Source: Streptomyces xinghaiensis S187 (GTDB taxonomy: Bacteria; Actinomycetota; Actinomycetes; Streptomycetales; Streptomycetaceae). Taken from it: 64,000 nucleotides of DNA. Every line of letters starts with the position of its first letter. The first letter of the stretch is position 1. Below the pieces are notes generated by a model that was given only the letters and a program-made list of their open reading frames with translations, was not told the DNA's origin and did not search any database. Shown here piece after piece: positions 41,201 to 50,139 of the stretch. Both the position numbers and the translations under genes were made by a program. Where the stretch lies: the NCBI RefSeq assembly GCF_000220705.2, contig NZ_CP023202.1, positions 4,340,001-4,404,000 on the forward strand. Reading direction: 5' to 3'.

Positions 41201-41727
41201 GCGCCACCGCCCCCGCCGCCGGCATCGTGATGGGCTCCGACTCCGACTGGCCGGTGATGGAGGCCGCCGCCGAGGCCCTCGCCGAGTTCGGGATCGCCCA
41301 CGAGGCCGACGTCGTCTCCGCCCACCGGATGCCGCACGAGATGATCGCGTACGGCGAGCGGGCCGCGGACCGGGGCCTCAAAGTGATCATCGCGGGCGCG
41401 GGCGGGGCCGCCCACCTCCCCGGGATGCTCGCCTCCGTCACCCCGCTCCCGGTCATCGGCGTCCCCGTCCCGCTGAAGCACCTCGACGGCATGGACAGCC
41501 TGCTCTCCATCGTGCAGATGCCGGCCGGGGTCCCCGTCGCCACCGTCTCCGTGGCCGGCGCCCGCAACGCGGGCCTGCTCGCCGTACGGATGCTCGCCGC
41601 CCACGACCCGGAACTGCTGGAGCGGATGCGGGAGTTCCAGGGGAAGCTCAGGGAGCAGGCCACCGAGAAGGGCAAGCGGCTGCGGGCCAGGACCGGCGGC
41701 GCGGGCGGATTCGGCTTCGGAGGCTGA
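41197..41727 (+). CDS. purE: N5-carboxyaminoimidazole ribonucleotide mutase
   Basis: The 176-residue protein has the PurE signature GIVMGSDSDWPVMEAAAEAL, the catalytic His region VVSAHRMPHEM, GAGGAAHLPGMLAS and GVPVPLKHLDGMDSLLSIVQ. It moves the carboxylate of N5-CAIR to C4 (CAIR), the step after PurK. Residues after about 160 form a basic Gly-rich tail (RLRARTGGAGGFGFGG), slightly longer than in many PurE proteins. It is translationally coupled to purK by ATGA. Confidence 0.96.
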   Translation: MSATAPAAGIVMGSDSDWPVMEAAAEALAEFGIAHEADVVSAHRMPHEMIAYGERAADRGLKVIIAGAGGAAHLPGMLASVTPLPVIGVPVPLKHLDGMDSLLSIVQMPAGVPVATVSVAGARNAGLLAVRMLAAHDPELLERMREFQGKLREQATEKGKRLRARTGGAGGFGFGG

Positions 41728-41761
41728 TGCGCGGCCCGGGGCGGCGGGCAAGGATGGGGTC

Positions 41762-42979
41762 ATGACCGATCATGACCAGGCCCCTGACCGCCACCTCGCC
41801 GAAGCCCGCGCGCTCCTCGCGGAGTACCCCGTCGCCGACGGCCACAACGACCTCCCCTGGGCCCTGCGCGAACAGGTCTTCTACGACCTGGACCGCCGCG
41901 ACATCGCCGCCGACCAGAGCGCGCACCTGCACACCGACCTCGCCCGGCTGCGGGCGGGCGGCGTCGGCGCGCAGTTCTGGTCGGTCTACGTCCGCTCCGA
42001 CTACGACGGCGACCGCGCGGTCAGCGCCACGCTCGAACAGATCGACGTGGTCGGCCGGCTCATCGACCGCCACCCCGGCGACCTCCGCCGCGCCCTGACC
42101 GCCGACGACATGGAGGCCGCCCGCGCCGGGAGCCGGATCGCCTCCCTCATGGGCGCCGAGGGCGGCCACAGCATCAACTGCTCCCTGGGAACGCTCCGTT
42201 CCCTGTACGCACTGGGCGTGCGCTACATGACGCTCACCCACAACGACAACATCGCCTGGGCCGACTCGGCCACCGACGAGAAGCGGATCGGCGGACTCAG
42301 CCGCTTCGGTGAGGAGGTCGTCCGGGAGATGAACCGCTGCGGGATGCTCGTGGACCTCTCCCATGTCTCCACCGGCACGATGCGCGACGCGCTGCGCGTC
42401 ACCGAGGCGCCCGTCCTCTTCTCGCACTCCTCCGCACGCGCCCTCTGCGACCACCCGCGCAACATCCCCGACGACGTGCTGGAGGCGCTGCCGGCCAACG
42501 GCGGCACCGCGATGGTCACCTTCGTACCGAAGTTCGTGCTCCCCGAGGCCATCGCGTGGACGCGGGCCGCCGACCTCAACATGAAGGCCCACGGCCTGCA
42601 TCCGCTCGACACCACCGAGGCCGCCATGCGGGTGCAGCGCATGTACGAGGAACGGCATCCGCGGCCGGCCGCCACCGCCGCGGACGTCGCCGACCACCTC
42701 GACCACATGCGCGAGGCGGCCGGCGTCGACCACATCGGCATCGGCGGCGACTACGACGGCACCGCTTTCACCCCGGCCGGCCTGGAGGACGTCGCCGGCT
42801 ACCCGAACCTGATCGCGGAACTGCTGCGACGCGGCTGGTCCAAGTCCGACCTGGCGAAACTCACCTGGCGGAACGCCGTCCGCACGCTGCGCGCCGCCGA
42901 GGACGTCGCCCGCGACCTCCGCTCCCGGCGCGGTCCGTCGAACGCCACCATCGGGGAGCTGGACGGCGTGGACGGCTGA
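41762..42979 (+). CDS. membrane-type (renal) dipeptidase, peptidase family M19
   Basis: The 405-residue protein has the M19 metal ligands in order: VADGHNDLPW (HxD), LMGAEGGHS (bridging Glu), LVDLSHVS and VLFSHSSARAL (His pair), and GIGGDYDGTAFTP (Asp). It hydrolyses dipeptides, including D-residue-containing ones, and related enzymes cleave beta-lactam-like substrates. No signal peptide is seen, so it should be cytosolic. It starts 34 bases after purE, perhaps in the same transcript. AAGGA lies about 9 bases before the ATG. Confidence 0.93.
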   Translation: MTDHDQAPDRHLAEARALLAEYPVADGHNDLPWALREQVFYDLDRRDIAADQSAHLHTDLARLRAGGVGAQFWSVYVRSDYDGDRAVSATLEQIDVVGRLIDRHPGDLRRALTADDMEAARAGSRIASLMGAEGGHSINCSLGTLRSLYALGVRYMTLTHNDNIAWADSATDEKRIGGLSRFGEEVVREMNRCGMLVDLSHVSTGTMRDALRVTEAPVLFSHSSARALCDHPRNIPDDVLEALPANGGTAMVTFVPKFVLPEAIAWTRAADLNMKAHGLHPLDTTEAAMRVQRMYEERHPRPAATAADVADHLDHMREAAGVDHIGIGGDYDGTAFTPAGLEDVAGYPNLIAELLRRGWSKSDLAKLTWRNAVRTLRAAEDVARDLRSRRGPSNATIGELDGVDG

Positions 42980-42991
42980 GCGCCCCCGGGC

Positions 42992-43014
42992 GGCGGGCCC
43001 GGCCGTGGCCCGCC
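42992..43014. terminator. bidirectional terminator
   Basis: GGCGGGCC (42992-42999) and GGCCCGCC (43007-43014) form an 8-bp stem with a 7-base loop between the convergent dipeptidase and VOC genes. Confidence 0.55.
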
Positions 43015-43038
43015 GGTGCCGGCCCGTGCCCGCTGGCG

Positions 43039-43425
43039 TCAGGTGGCGGATGAGGCCCGGATGAGGCAGAAGGGGTGGCCCGCCGGATCGGCGTACACGC
43101 GGAAATCGCGTGTGCCGCCCTGGTCGTCGGTGTCCAGGGCCTTGGCGCCCAGGGCCAGTGTCCGCCGTTCGGCCTCCTCCATGTCGTCGACGTACACGTC
43201 CAGGTGGAGCTGCTGCGAATGCTCCGCCGAGGGCCACTGCGGCGGCCGGAATCCCTCGGCCCGCTGGAACGCGAGCTTCCAGCCGTCCTCGGTGGTGAGC
43301 TCCACCCAGCGGTCGTTGTCCTGCTCGACGTCCGGCTCGCCGCCCAGCAGCCCGGCGTAGAAGCGGGCGAGTTCCATGTTGTCGGGACAGTCGAGGACGA
43401 CCCAGCCCTTGCGTGCGATGGCCAT
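43039..43425 (-). CDS. VOC-superfamily (glyoxalase/bleomycin-resistance-like) protein
   Basis: The 128-residue product has the VOC beta-alpha-beta-beta-beta pattern: VVLDCPDNMELARFYAGLLG, GEPDVEQDNDRWVELTTEDG, QQLHLDVYVDDMEEAERRTL and RDFRVYADPAGHPFCLI. The DPAGHPFCL end is typical of small actinobacterial VOC proteins. Enzymatic function cannot be assigned; members include metal-dependent lyases and drug-binding proteins. GGGAGG lies just before ATG 43425. It is a single gene between convergent dipeptidase and the glcF-glcD pair. Confidence 0.85.
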   Translation of the reverse strand: MAIARKGWVVLDCPDNMELARFYAGLLGGEPDVEQDNDRWVELTTEDGWKLAFQRAEGFRPPQWPSAEHSQQLHLDVYVDDMEEAERRTLALGAKALDTDDQGGTRDFRVYADPAGHPFCLIRASSAT

Positions 43426-43523
43426 GCTGCCTCCCGGTTTCCGATCGCTACCCCAAGGTTGACGGTTGACCGGAAGGGGCCGGGCGAAACCCGCGGGTGC
43501 GCGTCATCGGCGGGCCGGTCTTC

Positions 43524-44861
43524 TCACCCCTCCCCGGGCCCGGGGAGGCCGTCCGAGGGGCGGCCGGGCCTCCCGGCGAGTGCCAGGAACTCCGCGAGGT
43601 GGATCGCCCGGGCCCGGGAGCGGCGGCGCCGCAGCCCCTGCTGGACCTGACGGAGACAGCCCGGATTGACGGTGACGACGTAGTCGACGTCGAGCCGCCC
43701 GATGTCGTCCAGCTTCGGGTCCAGGACGGCCCTGCTGTCCTCCGGCCGGAGCATGGCGTAGGTGCCGGCCGCCCCGCAGCACCGGTCCGCGCCCGGCAGT
43801 TCGACGTAGTCGGCGACGGCGGCGATGAGCTCGCGGGGCGGGCGGCTGACCCCCAGTCCGTTGCGCAGATGGCAGGAGTCCTGGAGGGTGGCCCGGGCCC
43901 GGCGGCCGTCGACCGTGACCTGTCCGGCGGGCGCGTACCCGGCCTCGCCGAGGTACTCGCTCAGCTCCCGCACCCGGTCCCGGCCCAGATGGTGGGCGAG
44001 GTGGGCGGCGCAGCCGCCGGCGGTGGTCAGAACGGTGCCGGGCAGTTTCTCGCCGAGGGCACGGGCCATCGCGGCGCCGGTGACGGAGTCGCCGTTGTGG
44101 GCGTGGAGCGCGCCGCAGCAGCCCTGCCCGGAGGGGACGGCGACCTCGGGGCACAGCTCGCGGACGGCGCGGGAGACCTTCGGGTAGAGGCCCCGTTCGA
44201 CGCAGCCGAGCATCAGCGAGACCGGCTGATCCGGCGCCGCGGCCGGTTCCGCGGCCGGTTCCGCGGCGGGCCGGCCGGCCCGGCCCCCGGGTCCGCCGCG
44301 CGCGTGGCGGCGAACCAGCCCCTGGAGCCGCAGCAGCGCGGGGCGCGACACCAGGAGCATCAGGAGGCGGGCGATCCACGGCCGGTCGCGGCCGCTCCAC
44401 TGGTGGTCGCGCCACTGCTCCAGCAGCGAGCCGTACTCCACCCCGGCCGGGCAGACGGTCTCACAGGCGCGGCAGCCCAGGCAGAACGAGGACTCCTCGG
44501 CCAGGGTCGGGTCGTCGGGCGGAAGCTGCCCGGTCTCCAGGGCCCGCATCAGGGTGATGCGGCCGCGCGGGGACGAGGTCTCCTCGCCGGTGAGGGCGTA
44601 GGTGGGGCAGGCGGGCAGGCAGAAACCGCAGGAGATGCAGCGGTCGAGCAGGTTCTTGTCGAAGATGCCGGGGCTGCCGTCCGGCCCGGGGGAGCGGGGG
44701 GCGACGGCGGCGGGCGGTACGGGGTCGTGGCCGGAGGCGGCGTCGGCTCCGGCACCGCGGGTGCCGCTGCCGCAGCCGGGGCCGCGGGGGCCCGCGGCGC
44801 CGTGACCGGGGTCCGGCTGCTCGGGGGGTACGGCGTGCTCGCCGTTCGTACGGTCGTTCAC
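43524..44861 (-). CDS. glcF: glycolate oxidase iron-sulfur subunit-like protein
   Basis: The 445-residue protein has two 4Fe-4S motifs, RCISCGFCLPACPTY and FCLGCRACETVCPAG (about residues 74-140). Two CCG-type cysteine-rich domains follow (SGQGCCGALHAHNG; DRCCGAAGTYAML), as in GlcF/LldE-type subunits. With the FAD subunit encoded upstream it should oxidise glycolate or another 2-hydroxyacid and pass electrons to the respiratory chain. A 65-residue low-complexity head precedes the clusters. The GTG start overlaps the glcD stop by GTGA. Confidence 0.9.
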   Translation of the reverse strand: MNDRTNGEHAVPPEQPDPGHGAAGPRGPGCGSGTRGAGADAASGHDPVPPAAVAPRSPGPDGSPGIFDKNLLDRCISCGFCLPACPTYALTGEETSSPRGRITLMRALETGQLPPDDPTLAEESSFCLGCRACETVCPAGVEYGSLLEQWRDHQWSGRDRPWIARLLMLLVSRPALLRLQGLVRRHARGGPGGRAGRPAAEPAAEPAAAPDQPVSLMLGCVERGLYPKVSRAVRELCPEVAVPSGQGCCGALHAHNGDSVTGAAMARALGEKLPGTVLTTAGGCAAHLAHHLGRDRVRELSEYLGEAGYAPAGQVTVDGRRARATLQDSCHLRNGLGVSRPPRELIAAVADYVELPGADRCCGAAGTYAMLRPEDSRAVLDPKLDDIGRLDVDYVVTVNPGCLRQVQQGLRRRRSRARAIHLAEFLALAGRPGRPSDGLPGPGEG

Positions 44862-46240
44862 GAGCCCAGCTTTCCGGGGTTGAGGATGCCGGCCGGGTCG
44901 AAGGCCGTCTTGACGCGGCGCAGCAGGGCCATCTGGTCGGCGCCGATCTTGTCCGCGAGATACGGCAGCTTGGCCGCGCCCACGCCGTGCTCGCCGGTGA
45001 TGGTGCCGTCCATGGCGATGGCGGCGGCGAAGATCTCCGCGAACGCCCGGTGCGCGCGGTCGGCGCCCTCGGTGTCCTCCGGGTCCAGGACGCAGGTCGG
45101 GTGGAGATTGCCGTCCCCGGCGTGGCCGAAGGTGGCGATCAGCAGGTCGTGCCGTGCGGCGATCTCGTCGATGCGGTCCACCATCTCGGCCTGCCGGTGC
45201 CGCGGCACGGTGGCGTCCTCCAGGATCGTCAGCGAGCCGAGGCGGGAGAGGGCCGGGAGCGAGCAGCGGCGGGCCGCGAGCAGGGCGTCGGCGCGGGCGA
45301 CGTCCTCCGCCAGGGTGGTCTCCAGTGCGCCGGCGTCCGCGCAGACCTCCTGGATACGGGCCAGGTTGGCGGCCACGGTGGGCGGCGCGCCGTCGTCGCC
45401 GAAGAGCAGCAGCGCGCCCGCGTCCTGCCGCAGCCCGAGTCCGGCGAACTCCTCGACCGCCGCGATGCACTTGCGGTCGAGGAACTCCAGTGTGGCGGGG
45501 ACGATCCCGGCGGAGATGACGTCCGCGACCGCCCGGGAGGCGTCGGCGAGGGAGTCGAAGTAGGCGACGCCGGTGCCGCTCTCCTCGGGGGCGGGCAGCA
45601 GCGCCACGATGGCCTCGGTGATCACCGCGAGGGTGCCCTCGGAGCCGGTGAGGAGCCGGGTCAGGTCGTAGCCGGCGACGTCCTTCCACAGCCGGCCGCC
45701 GGTCCGGATGATCTCGCCGGTGGGCAGGACCGCCTCCAGGCCGAGGACGTAGTTGCGGGTGACGCCGTACTTCAGGCCGCGCAGCCCGCCGGCGCAGGTG
45801 GCCACGTTGCCGCCCACCGTGGAGACGGTGCGGCTTCCCGGGTCCGGGGCGTAGAGCAGCCCCCGCGCCGCGGCCGCGTCGGCGAGGGCCGCGGTGCTCA
45901 CGCCGGTCTGCACCCGGGCCAGCAGCTCCTCGGAGCTGACCTCCAGGATCTTGTTCAGCCGGGTGAGGACGAGCACGATGCCGCCGGTCAGCGGCACGGT
46001 GGCGGCGCACAGATTGGAGCCGGCGCCGCGCGGCACCACGGGGACGCGGTGCTCGGTGGCGTACCGCAGGACCGCGGCGACCTCCTCGGTGCTGCCGGGC
46101 AGCACCACGGCCTGGGGCAGGGCGTGGAAGAGCGGGGTGGCGTCGCGGCCGTAGGCGGTGAGCGCGCCGGCGTCCGTCCGGACGTGGCCGGGGCCGACGA
46201 GGGCCGCCAGATCGCGGGCGAGACCGGTGTCCGTGGCCAT
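44858..46240 (-). CDS. glcD: glycolate oxidase FAD subunit-like (GlcD) dehydrogenase
   Basis: The 460-residue FAD_binding_4 protein has VVPRGAGSNLCAATVP and DPGSRTVSTVGGNVATCAGG (FAD pyrophosphate region). A C-terminal FAD-oxidase domain includes TFGHAGDGNLHPT and ITGEHGVGAAK. The family covers glycolate oxidase GlcD and D-lactate dehydrogenases, so the exact 2-hydroxyacid is uncertain. It is followed by the Fe-S subunit in a GTGA overlap. A divergent FCD-GntR gene and an operator-like palindrome lie upstream. AAGGGTGG lies before ATG 46240. Confidence 0.9.
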   Translation of the reverse strand: MATDTGLARDLAALVGPGHVRTDAGALTAYGRDATPLFHALPQAVVLPGSTEEVAAVLRYATEHRVPVVPRGAGSNLCAATVPLTGGIVLVLTRLNKILEVSSEELLARVQTGVSTAALADAAAARGLLYAPDPGSRTVSTVGGNVATCAGGLRGLKYGVTRNYVLGLEAVLPTGEIIRTGGRLWKDVAGYDLTRLLTGSEGTLAVITEAIVALLPAPEESGTGVAYFDSLADASRAVADVISAGIVPATLEFLDRKCIAAVEEFAGLGLRQDAGALLLFGDDGAPPTVAANLARIQEVCADAGALETTLAEDVARADALLAARRCSLPALSRLGSLTILEDATVPRHRQAEMVDRIDEIAARHDLLIATFGHAGDGNLHPTCVLDPEDTEGADRAHRAFAEIFAAAIAMDGTITGEHGVGAAKLPYLADKIGADQMALLRRVKTAFDPAGILNPGKLGS

Positions 46241-46383
46241 CAGCGCGCCACCCTTCGGTCCGGTACGGGCGCCGGCCGCGCGGTATCCGGCGGGCGGACG
46301 GCGGCGGGGGTCTCGGCCATGAGGTGCCCTTGCCTCTCTGTATGCCGGCGGCGCACGCCGTTCCGGCCCATGGGGACCCGGAG

Positions 46384-46396
46384 ATTGTCAGACAAT
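46384..46396. promoter_or_regulatory. FCD-GntR operator palindrome
   Basis: ATTGTCAGACAAT is a perfect 13-base palindrome with the TTGTCnGACAA core typical of FadR/LldR-type FCD regulators. It lies between divergent glcD and the GntR gene, and the latter is its likely binder. Confidence 0.6.
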
Positions 46397-46398
46397 GG

Positions 46399-46449
46399 CT
46401 CGTGACTGTCAACGACTCGTGCCCGTCAATCAATCGTGCCTGTCAACCG
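46399..46449 (+). repeat. three 17-bp direct repeats in the glcD/GntR intergenic region
   Basis: CTCGTGACTGTCAACGA (46399-46415), CTCGTGCCCGTCAATCA (46416-46432) and ATCGTGCCTGTCAACCG (46433-46449) are head-to-tail copies that share TCGTG and GTCAA. They directly follow the palindrome and may be extra half-sites for the same regulator. Confidence 0.7.
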
Positions 46450-46497
46450 CCGCACCGGCTCATGGGAGAATGAGGGCCGTTCCTCACGGAGGTGTTC

Positions 46498-47166
46498 ATG
46501 GCTCCGGACGCCGCCCTTCGGCTGTCCACCGTCTCGGTCGTCGAGGCGCTCGCCGCGTCCCTGCGGGACCGGGTGCTCGACGGGCGGATCGCGCCCGGCA
46601 CCGCTCTCGCCGAGACGGAGATCGCGGCGGAGTACGCGGTCTCCCGGCCCACGGCCCGCAGCGCCGTCACCGCCCTGGTGCACGAGGGTCTGCTGCACCG
46701 CGAGGCCAACAAGGCCGCGTACGTACCCCAGTTGACCCGGGCCGACGTCGAGGACCTCTTCCTGGTCCGCACCCCCCTGGAGACGGCGGTCGTCCGCCTC
46801 CTCGTCGAGCGCGGCACCGTGCCGCCGGCCGCCGCCGGGCGCGCCATCGCGGACCTCGGGCAGCTGGAGGACGACGCCCCGCACAGCGCCTTCGTCGAGA
46901 GCGACCTGCGGTTCCACCAGTCGCTGGTGGAGGCGGTCGGCAGCCCCCGGCTCAGCCGGCTCTACCGGGGCATCCAGGGCGAGGTCCATCTGTCGATGGT
47001 GCAGACACGGCACGCCCTGGGGCGCGAGCGCATCATCGCGGAGCACACCGCGGTCCTGGACGCCCTGCGCGCCGGGGACGCCGACGAGGCGGTCCGCACC
47101 ATGCGGGCACATCTGGAGGGCGCCTGCCACGCCCTGCGCGCGGTGGCCGGCGGCAGCGCCCGCTGA
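46498..47166 (+). CDS. GntR-family regulator with FCD domain
   Basis: The 222-residue protein has a winged HTH (LDGRIAPGTALAETEIAAEY, then VSRPTARSAVTALVHEGLLH; about residues 20-70). An FCD all-helical domain contains the metal-ligand pattern ESDLRFHQSL, EHTAVLDAL and MRAHLEGACH. FCD regulators respond to carboxylic acids such as lactate or glycolate, which fits the divergent glcD-glcF genes. GGAGG lies about 6 bases before ATG 46498. It probably represses both directions through the palindrome and repeats upstream. Confidence 0.9.
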   Translation: MAPDAALRLSTVSVVEALAASLRDRVLDGRIAPGTALAETEIAAEYAVSRPTARSAVTALVHEGLLHREANKAAYVPQLTRADVEDLFLVRTPLETAVVRLLVERGTVPPAAAGRAIADLGQLEDDAPHSAFVESDLRFHQSLVEAVGSPRLSRLYRGIQGEVHLSMVQTRHALGRERIIAEHTAVLDALRAGDADEAVRTMRAHLEGACHALRAVAGGSAR

Positions 47167-47198
47167 CGGGCCCGGACCCGGCGGGGGCCGTGCCCGTC
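47165..47198. terminator. bidirectional terminator
   Basis: GACGGGC (47165-47171) pairs with GCCCGTC (47192-47198) with an inner GC-rich partial stem. It sits between the convergent GntR and UDP-glucose dehydrogenase genes and overlaps the GntR stop. Confidence 0.5.
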
Positions 47199-47220
47199 CG
47201 CGCATCGCCGGACGGAACGC

Positions 47221-48561
47221 CTAGGCGCGGGGCCGTCCCAGGGCCCGGTAGGTCCAGCCGGCCTCGCGCCAGGTGTCCGGGTCGAGGGCGTTCCGCCCGT
47301 CCAGGAGACGGCGCTCGGCGACGACCTCGCCCAGCGCCACCGGGTCGAGCTCCCGGAACTCGCGCCACTCCGTCAGGTGCAGCACCACATCGGCGCCGCG
47401 CGCGGCCTCCAGCGCGCTCGGGGCGTACCCGAGGGTGGGGAAGACCCGGCGGGCGTTCTCCATGGCCTTCGGGTCGTAGACGGTGACCTGGCCGCCCTGG
47501 AGGTGGATCTGCCCGGCCACGTTGAGCGCGGGGGAGTCCCGTACGTCGTCCGAATCCGGCTTGAAGGCGGCGCCGAGCACGGCCACCCGTACCCCGAGGA
47601 AGCCGCCGCCCACGGCCTCGCGGGCCAGTTCGACCATGTGGCCGCGGCGGCGCATGTTGACGGAGTCGACCTCGCGGAGGAAGGCCAGCGCCTGCGGGGA
47701 GCCCAGCTCGCCCGCGCGGGCCATGAAGGCCCGGATGTCCTTGGGCAGGCAGCCGCCGCCGAAGCCGATCCCCGCCCGCAGGAACTTGTTGCCGATCCGT
47801 TCGTCGTGCCCGATGGCCTCGGCGAGCTTGGCCACATCGCCGTCGGCGGCCTCGCAGACCTCGGCCATGGCGTTGATGAAGGAGATCTTGGTGGCGAGGA
47901 AGGAGTTGGCGGCGACCTTCACCAGCTCGGCGGTCGGGAAGTCGGTGACGACCAGCGGCGAGCCCTCCGCGAGCGGGGTCGCGTAGACCTCGCGCAGCTG
48001 CTTCTCGGCCCGCTCGCTCGTGACGCCGATGACGATGCGGTCCGGGTGGAGGGTGTCCTTGACGGCGAAGCCCTCGCGCAGGAACTCCGGGTTCCAGGCG
48101 AGCTCGGCGTCCTCGCCCGCCGGGGCCTGCCCGGCCAGCAGGGCCGCGAGCCGGGCGGCGCTGCCCACCGGAACCGTGGACTTGCCGACGACGAGCGCGG
48201 GCCGGCGAAGATGCGGTGCCAGTGAGGCGAACGCGCTGTCGACGTAGCTCATGTCGCAGGCGTACTCGCCGTGCTTCTGCGGGGTGTTGACGCAGACGAA
48301 GTGGATGTCGCCGAACTCGCCCACCTCCTCGTAGGAGGTGGTGAAGCGGAGCCGGCCGCTGGATCCGGGGTGGCCCGCGACGTGCCTGCGGAGCAGTTCC
48401 TCCAGCCCGGGCTCGTACATGGGGACGTCGCCCGCCGAGAGCGTCTCGATCTTCTCGGGGGAGATGTCGAGCCCCAGGACCTCGAAGCCGAGTTCGGCCA
48501 TCGCCGCGGCGTGCGTGGCGCCGAGGTAGCCGGTGCCGATCACAGTGATCTTGGGTGCCAT
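47221..48561 (-). CDS. UDP-glucose 6-dehydrogenase
   Basis: The 446-residue protein has an N-terminal Rossmann loop ITVIGTGYLGATHAAAMAEL and KSTVPVGSAARL. GIGFGGGCLPKDIRAFM carries the catalytic Cys (about residue 259), and a C-terminal UDP-binding domain includes LGAAFKPDSDDVRDSPALNV. It oxidises UDP-glucose to UDP-glucuronate with two NAD+, supplying uronic acids for surface polymers, in keeping with the envelope genes downstream. GGAG precedes ATG 48561 by about 6 bases. It appears monocistronic. Confidence 0.94.
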   Translation of the reverse strand: MAPKITVIGTGYLGATHAAAMAELGFEVLGLDISPEKIETLSAGDVPMYEPGLEELLRRHVAGHPGSSGRLRFTTSYEEVGEFGDIHFVCVNTPQKHGEYACDMSYVDSAFASLAPHLRRPALVVGKSTVPVGSAARLAALLAGQAPAGEDAELAWNPEFLREGFAVKDTLHPDRIVIGVTSERAEKQLREVYATPLAEGSPLVVTDFPTAELVKVAANSFLATKISFINAMAEVCEAADGDVAKLAEAIGHDERIGNKFLRAGIGFGGGCLPKDIRAFMARAGELGSPQALAFLREVDSVNMRRRGHMVELAREAVGGGFLGVRVAVLGAAFKPDSDDVRDSPALNVAGQIHLQGGQVTVYDPKAMENARRVFPTLGYAPSALEAARGADVVLHLTEWREFRELDPVALGEVVAERRLLDGRNALDPDTWREAGWTYRALGRPRA

Positions 48562-48694
48562 CGCTACTCCGTATGCGCGTGCGAGCGGACTGCGGCGAGC
48601 ATATCGGCCCGCCGTGGAGCCCGCCGTCCACCCGCCGCCCGCCCCGCCGTCCCGCTGTCGTCAAACTCACCTATACCCGGCGGGCCCGCGCGAC

Positions 48695-48721
48695 TAGAAT
48701 CAAGTTACTTAACGGTAGTTA
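48695..48721 (+). promoter_or_regulatory. promoter and palindrome upstream of the acyl-CoA dehydrogenase gene
   Basis: TAGAAT (48695-48700) is a good -10 box. Just downstream, TAAC-GGTA-GTTA (48710-48721) is a perfect inverted repeat that would sit over the transcription start, as expected for a repressor site. Confidence 0.45.
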
Positions 48722-48745
48722 GCAGCAGCTGGGAGTGAGGGCACC

Positions 48746-49903
48746 TTGTCGTCCACCGAATTCGACCTCTACCGGCCGTCCGAGGAGCACGACATGCTCC
48801 GCGACTCGGTCCGTGCGCTCGCCGAGGCGAAGATCGCGCCCTTCGCCGCCGAGGTGGACGAGGAGGGCCGCTTCCCGCAGGAGGCGCTGGACGCCCTGAC
48901 CGCCAACGACCTGCACGCCGTCCACGTCCCCGAGTCCTTCGGCGGCGCGGGCGCCGACGCGCTCGCCACGGTCATCGTCATCGAGGAGGTGGCCCGCGTC
49001 TGCGCCTCCTCCTCCCTGATCCCCGCGGTGAACAAGCTCGGCTCGCTGCCGGTGGTGCTCTCCGGCTCCGAGGAGCTGAAGAAGAAGTACCTGACCCCGC
49101 TCGCCAAGGGGCAGGGCATGTTCTCGTACTGCCTCTCCGAGCCGGACGCCGGTTCCGACGCCGCGGGCATGAAGACCCGCGCCGTCCGCGACGGCGACTT
49201 CTGGGTGCTCAACGGCGTGAAGCGTTGGATCACCAACGCCGGCGTCAGCGAGTACTACACGGTCATGGCCGTCACCGACCCGGAGAAGCGCAGCAAGGGC
49301 ATCTCCGCCTTCGTCGTCGAGAAGTCCGACGAGGGTGTCTCCTTCGGCGCCCCGGAGCGGAAGCTCGGCATCAAGGGCTCGCCGACCCGCGAGGTCTACT
49401 TCGACAACGTCCGCATCCCCGCCGACCGCATGATCGGCGAGGAGGGCACCGGCTTCGCGACCGCGATGAAGACCCTCGACCACACCCGCATCACCATCGC
49501 CGCCCAGGCGCTCGGCATCGCCCAGGGTGCCCTCGACTACGCCAAGGGCTACGTCCAGGAGCGCAAGCAGTTCGGCAAGCCGATCGCCGACTTCCAGGGC
49601 GTCCAGTTCATGCTCGCCGACATGGCGATGAAGATCGAGGCCGCCCGCCAGCTCACCTACGCGGCCGCCGCCAAGTCCGAGCGCGTCGACGCCGACCTCA
49701 CCTTCTTCGGCGCCGCCGCCAAGTGCTACGCCTCGGACGCCGCCATGGAGGTCACCACCGACGCGGTCCAGCTCCTCGGCGGCTACGGCTACACCCGGGA
49801 CTACCCGGTGGAGCGCATGATGCGCGACGCCAAGATCACCCAGATCTACGAGGGCACCAACCAGGTCCAGCGCATCGTCATGGCCCGCAACCTGCCCAAG
49901 TAA
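48746..49903 (+). CDS. acyl-CoA dehydrogenase
   Basis: The 385-residue protein is a standard acyl-CoA dehydrogenase. It has YCLSEPDAGSDAAGMKTRAV (FAD/substrate loop), WITNAGVSEYYTVMAV, a C-terminal LLGGYGYTRDYPVERMMRDA and IYEGTNQVQRIVMARNL with the catalytic Glu. It dehydrogenates acyl-CoA to 2-enoyl-CoA and passes electrons to ETF. The start is the TTG at 48746, since GGGAGTGAGGG lies before it and the family start MSSTEFDLYRPSEEH follows. It is a single gene with its own promoter and a strong terminator. Confidence 0.94.
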   Translation: MSSTEFDLYRPSEEHDMLRDSVRALAEAKIAPFAAEVDEEGRFPQEALDALTANDLHAVHVPESFGGAGADALATVIVIEEVARVCASSSLIPAVNKLGSLPVVLSGSEELKKKYLTPLAKGQGMFSYCLSEPDAGSDAAGMKTRAVRDGDFWVLNGVKRWITNAGVSEYYTVMAVTDPEKRSKGISAFVVEKSDEGVSFGAPERKLGIKGSPTREVYFDNVRIPADRMIGEEGTGFATAMKTLDHTRITIAAQALGIAQGALDYAKGYVQERKQFGKPIADFQGVQFMLADMAMKIEAARQLTYAAAAKSERVDADLTFFGAAAKCYASDAAMEVTTDAVQLLGGYGYTRDYPVERMMRDAKITQIYEGTNQVQRIVMARNLPK

Positions 49904-49940
49904 CCCGGGCGCGGCCCCCGTTGCCGCCCCGCCCCAGCGC

Positions 49941-49973
49941 GCATGCCCCCCGGCCGGTCAGCGGGGGGCATGC
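49941..49973 (+). terminator. terminator of the acyl-CoA dehydrogenase gene
   Basis: GCATGCCCCCC (49941-49951) and GGGGGGCATGC (49963-49973) form a perfect 11-bp stem with an 11-base loop, 38 bases after the stop. Confidence 0.7.
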
Positions 49974-50139
49974 GGCGTGCGTGGGCTCGTCCGCGCCCGG
50001 GCGCCCGCAGCAAGATCACCCCGGCACCGGAAAATCGGTACGGGGCGATGCGGTGGGCGCCCGCGCGGACGAGTACGAGAAGACATCGCCGTGCGGCGAC
50101 TCCTGCTTTCCCTGCCGCGTGAGGGCCCGTGACGCGTCA

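Noticed and set aside
46399..46449. A CRISPR array or replication iterons
   Set aside because: Three 17-bp copies are contiguous without spacers, and no cas or replication genes are near; an operator array is more likely.
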